NCBI GenBank assembly: GCA_003543795.1
Contig: DNBE01000148.1
Location: 1-5,032, forward strand
DNA: 5,032 nucleotides
Origin: Sutterella sp.
GTDB lineage: Bacteria > Pseudomonadota > Gammaproteobacteria > Burkholderiales > Burkholderiaceae_F
Direction: 5' to 3'
Shown: piece by piece, positions 1-5,032 of the stretch
Numbering within the stretch: the first letter of the stretch is position 1
How the letters are laid out: every line of letters begins with the position of its first letter
The notes under the pieces: generated by a model
Database searches by the model: none
What the model was told of the DNA's origin: nothing
Seen by the model: only the letters and a program-made list of their open reading frames with translations
Program-made: the position numbers and the translations under genes

Positions 1-294
1 TATCGCGTCCGTCGTTTTGGCGCGAGTTCCTAGCGTCGCAACCGTACCGTTAACCGACACACGTCCCGCAACAATCGCGGCTTCCATATCGCGCCGGGAG
101 CCGAGCCCCGCGTCAGCCAAAATCTTTTGAAGCTTTAAGCCGGCTTCTTGCCCCTCACCCGCAAAAAGCGGGCCGCGGTCGGCGGTAACTTTCGGGGTTC
201 TTGCGCGAGGCGCCGCCGACTTTTGCTTAGTTCTGGGTTTCGTGCTTGGCTTTCCCTTTGGGGAGGGTGCGCGTGAATTCTGAAAGTTCTTCAT
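1..294 (-). CDS. rluB: RluB-type 23S rRNA pseudouridine synthase, N-terminal part (cut by window edge)
   Basis: This is the first 98 codons of a gene that runs off the left edge. The family (RsuA/RluB/RluE) isomerises a uridine in rRNA; RluB acts on helix 89 of 23S rRNA (U2605 in E. coli). Residues 1-52 form a basic, Lys/Arg/Pro/Ser-rich, probably disordered extension. Residues 53-98 are an S4 RNA-binding domain with the typical [15 protein letters not shown] start (54-68) and AGRVSVNG (76-83). The catalytic domain lies outside the window, so RluB is favoured over RsuA/RluE/RluF from the S4 sequence and the scpB neighbour, not from the active site. ATG at 294 is essentially forced: an in-frame TAG lies three codons upstream, and no other ATG, GTG or TTG occurs before the S4 domain. 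The start lies inside scpB, giving a 68-nt overlap in a different frame. The SD is weak (a GAAG-like match), so translation may depend on ribosomes already reading scpB. Basic extensions are common in betaproteobacterial RluB, as I recall. Confidence 0.88.
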   Translation of the reverse strand, partial: MKNFQNSRAPSPKGKPSTKPRTKQKSAAPRARTPKVTADRGPLFAGEGQEAGLKLQKILADAGLGSRRDMEAAIVAGRVSVNGTVATLGTRAKTTDAI

Positions 295-901
295 GCTCGG
301 CTTCTAGAGTTCGCAATAAATTTAAAGGTCGACTCTCAAAGACGGTCGCGGGCAACGCCGACTCGTCATAGAGTTCGAAATTTTCTTCGGTAAGCGCTTC
401 AAGAACGGGTAAATCTTCTAGAGAATTAATCCCTAAATCAAGTAAAAAACGTCTCGTCGTCGCAAGAAGCTCGGGGTGGCCGGGAGCGTCACGGCGTCCA
501 ATCACCTCAATCCATTCGCGCTCAAAAAGGGTTTTAAGCGCCGCGGGATTAATCGTCACGCCTCGAATGCGCTCGATATCGCCTCGCGTCACGGGCTGCT
601 TATAAGCAATGACCGCGAGAATCTCTAAGACGGTTCTCGAGTATTGCGGGACTTCGATCGGGCGAAGCTTTTTAATAAAGGGCGCCATAGCGGGCGCCGT
701 TTGAAAGCGCCAAAGGCCTTCGCCTGTCTCGACGAGATTGAGGCCCCTATCTTCCCAAGCGTGCGCTAAATCGGCTAGAGCCTCTCTAATTTCGCGCTTG
801 GTAGGTTTGGCCTCAAACGCTTCGCGTATGGCGTCGATCGTCATCGCGTCATGCGCGGTGAGAAGTAACGCTTCGATAACCGGCCCCAAACCCTCTTTCA
901 T
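227..901 (-). CDS. scpB: ScpB, condensin (SMC-ScpAB) subunit
   Basis: ScpB is a kleisin-associated winged-helix protein. As a dimer it binds ScpA and, with SMC, forms the cytoplasmic condensin complex for chromosome compaction and segregation. With ATG at 901 the protein has 224 residues, within the usual range. The N-terminal winged helix spans about residues 4-80 ([16 protein letters not shown] near the start). The second spans about 85-160 and carries the most conserved family stretch: [15 protein letters not shown] (92-106), IRGV (112-115), [15 protein letters not shown] (135-149) and LEDLP (161-165). The tail after residue 165 is acidic, then basic at the very end. An in-frame TTG at 910 would add three residues, but neither start has a strong SD; ATG 901 fits the family N-terminus better. 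The stop codon lies inside rluB. typA ends 24 nt upstream, which suggests co-transcription. scpA is not in the window. Confidence 0.92.
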   Translation of the reverse strand: MKEGLGPVIEALLLTAHDAMTIDAIREAFEAKPTKREIREALADLAHAWEDRGLNLVETGEGLWRFQTAPAMAPFIKKLRPIEVPQYSRTVLEILAVIAYKQPVTRGDIERIRGVTINPAALKTLFEREWIEVIGRRDAPGHPELLATTRRFLLDLGINSLEDLPVLEALTEENFELYDESALPATVFESRPLNLLRTLEAEHEELSEFTRTLPKGKAKHETQN

Positions 902-925
902 AGCTTTCAACCCGTTTTCGGTCGA

Positions 926-2776
926 TTACGATTGTTCTTGGCGCTCGATTCGTGCGTGGCGACGGCGATCGATATCGGTTAAGTAACGCTTTCTTAGCCT
1001 AATCGTCTTGGGCGTGATTTCGACTAATTCGTCATCATTAATAAATTCGACCGCGCTCTCGAGCGTCAATTGCACGGGAGGTACGAGGCGAATCGCTTCG
1101 TCGGTTCCCGAAGCGCGAATATTCGTTAATTGTTTCCCGCGAATGGGATTGACCACGATATCGTTATCTCGCGAATGAATCCCGATAATCATCCCTTCAT
1201 AAAGCTTATCGCCGGGGCTCACGAACATACGGCCTCGATCTTGCAACTTCCAGAGCGCGTAAGCGACCGCTTCGCCGTTATCTTGACTAATTAAAACACC
1301 GTTACGTCTTTCGCCGACGTCACCCTCTTTAATCGGGCCGTAGTCGTCAAAAACGTGACTCATGATGCCCGTTCCGCGGCACATCGTCATAAATTCGCTT
1401 TGAAAGCCGATGAGACCACGAGCGGGAATGCGATACTCGAGTCTCACGCGGCCTCGCCCGTCGGGCGCCATATCTTGCAAGTCGCCTTTACGGCGCCCGA
1501 GCTCTTCCATGACGGCCCCCTGATGCTCTTCTTCAACGTCGACCGTTAAAAGTTCATAAGGTTCGAGTTTGACACCGTCGACTTCCTTAAATAAAACCTT
1601 CGGGCGAGAAACGGCAAGCTCAAACCCTTCGCGACGCATATTCTCGATTAAAATCGTTAAATGGAGTTCGCCTCGACCCGCGACCTCGAATACGGTTTCG
1701 TCACCCGTTAGACGCATCCGCATCGCAACGTTACTTTTGAGTTCTCGCTCAAGTCTTTCGCGAATCTGGCGACTCGTGACGAACTTCCCTTCGCGACCCG
1801 CTAAAGGCGAAGTGTTGACTTGGAAATTCATCGTTAGCGTCGGTTCGTCCACTTTAAGAAGCGGTAACGCTTCGGGCGACTCCAAGTCGGTTAAGGTCGT
1901 CCCGATCCCGATTTCGTCAATCCCGTTAATTAAAACGATATCGCCCGCTTGCGCGGTTTTGACTTCTTGGCGGTCAAGCCCGTGGAACATCATGATTTGG
2001 TTCACGTGCACGCGTTTGGGCGTATCTTCGGGCCCGTTCATCATCATGACGTCTTGATTGGCGTGAATGCGACCGCGATGCACGCGCCCGACACCGATTT
2101 TGCCCACATAGCTCGAATAATCGAGGGAACAAATTTGAAGCTGCAAGGGCGCGTCGGGATTGTCGTCACGCACGGGGACTTTCTCGATAACGGTCTCGAA
2201 AATCGCGCGCATGTTGCCGATTTTTTTCAATTCCTCAATATCGGGCGTATAGCCGGCAACGCCTTCTAAAGCAGAGGCATAAACCACGGGAAAATCAAGC
2301 TGCTCTTCGGTGGCGCCCAACTTATCGAATAAATCGAACGTCTGGTTTAAAACCCAATCGGGACGAGACCCCGGACGATCGACTTTGTTAATGACAACGA
2401 TGGGTTTAAGACCCAACGCCAAAGCTTTTCTCGTGACAAAGCGCGTTTGGGGCATAGGGCCTTCCACGGCATCAACCAAAAGCAAGACGCCGTCGACCAT
2501 ACTCAAAACGCGTTCGACTTCGCCACCGAAGTCCGCGTGCCCCGGGGTGTCGATAATGTTGATATGCGTGCCTTCGTACTCGACGGCGCAGTTTTTAGCC
2601 AAAATCGTAATCCCGCGTTCTCGCTCCAAATCCCCGCTATCCATCACGCGTTCGGCAACTTCCTGGTTTTCTCGGAAAGTACCCGCGGCGCGCAACAACT
2701 TATCAACCATCGTCGTTTTACCGTGGTCGACGTGCGCGATAATCGCTATGTTACGAAGTGCACGTGTTTGACTCAT
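926..2776 (-). CDS. typA: TypA/BipA ribosome-associated translational GTPase
   Basis: Complete 616-residue TypA (BipA), close to the usual 605-615. The family binds the 70S ribosome at the EF-G site, hydrolyses GTP, helps 50S assembly and matters mainly under cold or other stress. All GTPase motifs are visible: G1 AHVDHGKT (14-21), the G2 RGIT (54-57), G3 DTPGH (76-80), G4 NKVD (130-133) and G5 around SAL (168-170). A beta-barrel domain II follows (about 205-300), then EF-G-like domains III and V (about 310-480, with RGELHL and the RPKVL block), then the TypA-specific C-terminal domain ending in a basic tail. The presence of this C-terminal domain and the absence of EF-G domain IV separate it from EF-G and LepA. 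The sequence is strongly betaproteobacterial in character. ATG at 2776 has an AAAGGGA SD ending 4 nt upstream. truB ends 36 nt before it, and scpB begins 24 nt after its stop. Confidence 0.98.
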   Translation of the reverse strand: MSQTRALRNIAIIAHVDHGKTTMVDKLLRAAGTFRENQEVAERVMDSGDLERERGITILAKNCAVEYEGTHINIIDTPGHADFGGEVERVLSMVDGVLLLVDAVEGPMPQTRFVTRKALALGLKPIVVINKVDRPGSRPDWVLNQTFDLFDKLGATEEQLDFPVVYASALEGVAGYTPDIEELKKIGNMRAIFETVIEKVPVRDDNPDAPLQLQICSLDYSSYVGKIGVGRVHRGRIHANQDVMMMNGPEDTPKRVHVNQIMMFHGLDRQEVKTAQAGDIVLINGIDEIGIGTTLTDLESPEALPLLKVDEPTLTMNFQVNTSPLAGREGKFVTSRQIRERLERELKSNVAMRMRLTGDETVFEVAGRGELHLTILIENMRREGFELAVSRPKVLFKEVDGVKLEPYELLTVDVEEEHQGAVMEELGRRKGDLQDMAPDGRGRVRLEYRIPARGLIGFQSEFMTMCRGTGIMSHVFDDYGPIKEGDVGERRNGVLISQDNGEAVAYALWKLQDRGRMFVSPGDKLYEGMIIGIHSRDNDIVVNPIRGKQLTNIRASGTDEAIRLVPPVQLTLESAVEFINDDELVEITPKTIRLRKRYLTDIDRRRHARIERQEQS

Positions 2777-2780
2777 AAAA

Positions 2781-2787
2781 TCCCTTT
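2781..2787 (-). promoter_or_regulatory. Ribosome binding site of typA
   Basis: Read on the minus strand the site is AAAGGGA, followed by four T residues and the typA ATG. The spacing is slightly short, but the purine run is clear. It lies in the 36-nt, A/T-rich truB-typA gap and supports independent initiation of typA rather than strict coupling to truB. Confidence 0.7.
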
Positions 2788-2812
2788 CTTACAAAAAATA
2801 TCTTTACCGCAA

Positions 2813-3715
2813 TTAATCGTCGGACGTGGACAGCATTTTATCGGGAGATAAAATCCCCGATTTGACGCGCCCCGTCCCTAAAAATTCGGACTTATCGTTA
2901 TATAGCCGATAAATCGCGTCGGGCGTTTTACGCCCGAGATTTAATCTTTGACCGTTCACGAGCCTTAAAGCCGTCACGGCATCAAAATGTAAAGCAGGCA
3001 TATCGGCAATCAAAACATCCGCTGCTAAAAGCTTCGCGCGACGAGCGTCGATGTCAATCGTTTCAAGTGCCTCGAAAGTTGCCGCGTCCTCAATTCGAAA
3101 GCCGCCGACCATCGTGCGTCTTAACGCGCTTAAGTGCGCGCCGCACCCGAGCGCTTCGCCGATGTCTTTCGCGAGCACCCGAATGTACGTGCCTTTAGAG
3201 CACGTCACGGCAAGCTTTAAATAAGGCGCCTCAAAAGACAACACCACGATTGAAAAAATCGTGACGGGTCGGGCTTTGCGTTCGACCTCGATCCCTTGCC
3301 GCGCCAAAAAGTAAAGCGCTTGGCCGTCGACTTTAATTGCCGAATGCATAGGAGGAATCTGCTCGATTTCTCCCGTAAAGCGCTCAAGGATAGGCTTAAT
3401 GTCCTCAAGCGTTAAATCAACGTCTTGACGCTTAACAACTTCCCCTTCGGTGTCGTCCGTCGTCGTCACGACGCCCAGGCAAAGCGTTGCTTCGTAGCTT
3501 TTACGCTCTTCGATGTAGCTAGCGACCCACTTCGTCGCGTCTCCGAACGCGATCGGCAATAAACCGCTTGCCTTCGGATCAAGTGTCCCGGTGTGGCCCG
3601 CTTTACGCGCGTTCATAACGCGCTTTGCGATTTGCACCGCAAGCGAACTCGTCATATCGAGCGGCTTATCTAAAAGAAGAACGCCGCTTACGCGATCACG
3701 AGTTTTCGCACTCAC
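2813..3715 (-). CDS. truB: TruB, tRNA pseudouridine-55 synthase
   Basis: Complete 300-residue TruB, which converts U55 in the T-loop of elongator tRNAs to pseudouridine and also assists tRNA folding. Visible family motifs are GVLLLDKPLDMTS (11-23), the catalytic block GHTGTLDPKASGLLP (40-54) with nucleophile Asp46, the active-site Tyr74 in RKSYEA, PPMHSAIKVDG (121-131) and SKGTYIRVLAKDIGEALG (173-190) with Arg179. Residues after about 240 correspond to the small C-terminal PUA-like domain that contacts the acceptor arm. The start is GTG at 3715: an in-frame TGA lies three codons upstream, and the next possible ATG (residue 21) falls inside the conserved first motif. An AAGGTGA SD sits 6 nt before the GTG. 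The first 20 nt overlap the end of rbfA, which suggests translational coupling. Confidence 0.97.
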   Translation of the reverse strand: MSAKTRDRVSGVLLLDKPLDMTSSLAVQIAKRVMNARKAGHTGTLDPKASGLLPIAFGDATKWVASYIEERKSYEATLCLGVVTTTDDTEGEVVKRQDVDLTLEDIKPILERFTGEIEQIPPMHSAIKVDGQALYFLARQGIEVERKARPVTIFSIVVLSFEAPYLKLAVTCSKGTYIRVLAKDIGEALGCGAHLSALRRTMVGGFRIEDAATFEALETIDIDARRAKLLAADVLIADMPALHFDAVTALRLVNGQRLNLGRKTPDAIYRLYNDKSEFLGTGRVKSGILSPDKMLSTSDD

Positions 3716-4067
3716 CTTCGGTCACCTTAATCGCGCGCTCAATGACGCGATCCATCTCAAAGCCTCTCGCAATCGACGTATCGAGCTCGAAATGAAGCGT
3801 CGGCACGGTATGAATCGTATAAAGGCGGAAAAGCTTATTGCGAAGCATACCCGCGGCTTGATTAAGAGCCGCAAGGCACTCGTCTTCTTTAGCACCGATC
3901 ACCGTAAAGTAGACTTTGGCGTGCGCGTAATCGGGCGTAATCGTGCAACCCGTAATCGTCACTAAGCCTACGCGCGGATCTCGCACCTCGGTCGGAATGA
4001 TTTTGGCGAGATCTTTTTGCAACTGATCGGCAATACGCACCGCGCGATTTTGCTTTTTAGGAGCCAT
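3696..4067 (-). CDS. rbfA: RbfA, 30S ribosome-binding factor A
   Basis: Small KH-fold assembly factor that binds immature 30S subunits near the 5' end helix of 16S rRNA and is needed for efficient growth in the cold. With ATG at 4067 it has 123 residues, typical for the family. Visible family blocks are RIADQLQKDLAKII (11-24), VRDPRVGLVTITG (28-40), the HAKVY strand (49-53), the AAG kink (71-73) that replaces the GxxG of classical KH domains, and VPTLHFELDTS (88-98). A TTG at 4073 would add two residues, but the SD AAGGA lies 7 nt before the ATG and almost touches the TTG, so ATG is chosen. infB stops 17 nt upstream. The last 20 nt overlap truB in another frame. infB-rbfA-truB is a classic conserved order. 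Confidence 0.97.
   Translation of the reverse strand: MAPKKQNRAVRIADQLQKDLAKIIPTEVRDPRVGLVTITGCTITPDYAHAKVYFTVIGAKEDECLAALNQAAGMLRNKLFRLYTIHTVPTLHFELDTSIARGFEMDRVIERAIKVTEGECENS
3722..3728 (-). promoter_or_regulatory. Ribosome binding site of truB inside rbfA
   Basis: On the minus strand AAGGTGA lies 6 nt upstream of the GTG at 3715, within the last codons of rbfA. It decides the non-ATG start of truB, since the frame is closed by a TGA (part of this same site) just upstream of the GTG. Confidence 0.7.
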
Positions 4068-4074
4068 CGTCAAT

Positions 4075-4079
4075 TCCTT
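4075..4079 (-). promoter_or_regulatory. Ribosome binding site of rbfA
   Basis: On the minus strand AAGGA lies 7 nt before the ATG at 4067 in the infB-rbfA gap. This is near-ideal spacing for the ATG but far too close for the TTG at 4073, so it settles the rbfA start. Confidence 0.75.
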
Positions 4080-4084
4080 GCCCG

Positions 4085-5032
4085 TTAAAGCGTTCTTGCC
4101 ACTTCGGTGACTTCGAAGATTTCAAGCTGATCGCCTTCTTTAATATCTTCGTAGCCTTTTAGCGACAAACCGCATTCGTTACCGGCTTTGACTTCGCGAA
4201 CGTCGTCTTTGAAATGCTTCAAGCTATTGAGTTCGCCCGTCCAAATCACAACCGAGTCACGCAAAAGTCGCGCGCTCGCGCTGCGTCTGACTAACCCTTC
4301 CAAAACCCGGCAACCCGCGATGATGCCGACTTTGGGCACTCGGATACATTGACGGATTTCGACTAAACCCAACATCGTTTCGCGCTTTTCGGGCGTGAGC
4401 ATCCCGCTCATCGCGGCTTTCACATCGTCGACAGCATCGTAAATGATGTTGTAGTAGCGAATATCCACCCCGTCACGCTCCGCGGCTTTACGGGCCTGAG
4501 CGTCGGCTCTGACATTAAACCCGATGATGACCGCTTGGCTTGCAAGCGCGAGCGTGACGTCCGTTTCGGTAATGCCGCCCACAGCCGAATGGATAACTTC
4601 CACACGGACTTCGTCGGTCGAAAGTTTGGTGAACGCGTGAATAATGGCTTCCGTCGACCCTTGCACGTCGGCTTTAATAATGAGGGCAAGTTTTTTCACT
4701 TCGCCCGAAGCGTCTTCAAAAGCGTTATCAAGGCGAACAGCCTGCTTTTGGGATAACTTCAAATCACGATATTTGCCTTGACGGAAGGTCGCGATTTCGC
4801 GAGCTTTCCTTTCATCGGGCAAACTCATGATTTCGTCACCTGCTTGCGGAACACCGGATAAGCCCTGAATTTCCACAGGAATCGAGGGGCCTGCTTCCGT
4901 CACCGAACGCCCCATTTCGTTAATCATGGCGCGAACGCGCCCGTATTCGGCGCCGACCAAAACCACGTCGCCTTTTTTAAGTGTTCCCGTTTGAACGAGA
5001 ACGCTAGCCACGGGCCCGCGTCCCTTATCCAA
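4085..5032 (-). CDS. infB: Translation initiation factor IF-2, C-terminal part (5' end outside window)
   Basis: The last 315 codons of infB; the GTPase domain and the variable N-terminus lie beyond base 5032. The codon at the edge is TTG and encodes an internal Leu, not a start, since the text [14 protein letters not shown] is an internal IF2 segment. IF2 brings fMet-tRNA to the 30S P site and promotes subunit joining. In fragment numbering, residues 1-90 are the beta-barrel after the G domain ([28 protein letters not shown]). Residues about 112-215 form the C1 domain ([39 protein letters not shown]). Residues about 218-315 form the C2 domain that holds fMet-tRNA, with the conserved Cys241 (AGCRV) and Cys287 (NECGL) and the LLRDSVVIW strand. 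The protein ends in ARTL, close to the family's usual end. rbfA follows after 17 nt. nusA is expected upstream but cannot be seen. Confidence 0.97.
   Translation of the reverse strand: MDKGRGPVASVLVQTGTLKKGDVVLVGAEYGRVRAMINEMGRSVTEAGPSIPVEIQGLSGVPQAGDEIMSLPDERKAREIATFRQGKYRDLKLSQKQAVRLDNAFEDASGEVKKLALIIKADVQGSTEAIIHAFTKLSTDEVRVEVIHSAVGGITETDVTLALASQAVIIGFNVRADAQARKAAERDGVDIRYYNIIYDAVDDVKAAMSGMLTPEKRETMLGLVEIRQCIRVPKVGIIAGCRVLEGLVRRSASARLLRDSVVIWTGELNSLKHFKDDVREVKAGNECGLSLKGYEDIKEGDQLEIFEVTEVARTL

Noticed and set aside
158..172. Perfect 5-bp inverted repeat CCCGC-AAAAA-GCGGG (terminator-like hairpin)
   Set aside because: It lies inside the rluB coding frame, and no T-run follows the stem on either strand. 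It is probably a coding coincidence.
902..910. TTG at 910 as the scpB start
   Set aside because: It would add only three residues, has no well-placed SD, and the ATG at 901 matches the family N-terminus.
912..921. Small hairpin (CCG-TTTT-CGG) in the typA-scpB gap
   Set aside because: Only a 3-bp core stem, with no T-run. It is too weak to be a terminator; at most it could influence scpB initiation.
1569..2057. Plus-strand open frame of 162 codons opposite typA, and similar ones at 1355-1549, 1949-2269, 2310-2771 and 2447-2851
   Set aside because: All lie antisense to the fully conserved typA coding sequence. Their translations are Ser/Arg/Thr-rich mirror text with no recognisable family, so they are shadows of typA codon usage.
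2777..2812. Possible promoter or terminator in the A/T-rich truB-typA gap (TATTTTTT run, TTGCGG)
   Set aside because: No correctly spaced -35/-10 pair is visible, and no stem precedes the T-run. The gap is explained by the typA ribosome binding site.
3591..3965. Plus-strand open frame of 124 codons across rbfA/truB, with others at 738-986 and 4535-4756, and minus-strand alternative frames at 3217-3408 and 4420-4689
   Set aside because: Each overlaps a well-supported gene in another frame, and none has a recognisable motif or independent context.
4068..4073. TTG at 4073 as the rbfA start
   Set aside because: The SD AAGGA at 4075-4079 is almost adjacent to this TTG but well spaced for the ATG at 4067.
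5030..5032. TTG at the right edge as the start of a short protein
   Set aside because: The sequence is internal to IF2 (LDKGRGPVA segment), so this codon is Leu and the gene continues beyond the window.

Overview
This window is a compact run of six housekeeping genes, all read from the minus strand, with no mobile element, RNA gene, CRISPR array or integration scar that I can see. In transcription order (high to low coordinates) they are infB (3' part only), rbfA, truB, typA/bipA, scpB and rluB (5' part only). The protein sequences, especially TypA and the IF2 C-terminus, together with the infB-rbfA-truB-typA order, point to a betaproteobacterium, most likely Burkholderiales. By eye, base composition is near half G+C, and A/T-ending codons such as TTA, AAA and CTT are common. 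That suits a moderate-GC lineage such as Sutterellaceae-type gut bacteria better than Burkholderia or Ralstonia. The family-level placement is inference only.

Layout: infB leaves the window at 5032, so only the C-terminal half of IF2 is present. It stops at 4085, followed after 17 nt by rbfA (ATG at 4067, strong SD). rbfA overlaps truB by 20 nt, and truB begins with GTG at 3715. A 36-nt A/T-rich gap with an SD precedes typA (2776 to 926). A 24-nt gap separates typA from scpB (ATG at 901). The end of scpB overlaps the start of rluB by 68 nt, and rluB runs off the left edge at base 1. There is no gap over 36 nt and no convincing internal promoter or terminator, so the six genes are probably one transcription unit or the middle of one.

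Functionally, five of the six genes act on the ribosome. IF2 loads initiator tRNA, RbfA matures the 30S subunit, TruB modifies tRNA U55, TypA/BipA is a ribosome-associated GTPase involved in 50S assembly and stress, and RluB makes a pseudouridine in 23S rRNA. ScpB, a condensin subunit for chromosome segregation, is the odd one out, although scpB-rluB is a common pair in proteobacteria.

I looked for a new system and did not find one. The points worth a second look are the partial rluB nested into the end of scpB in another frame, the position of scpB-rluB downstream of typA, and several start-codon decisions.
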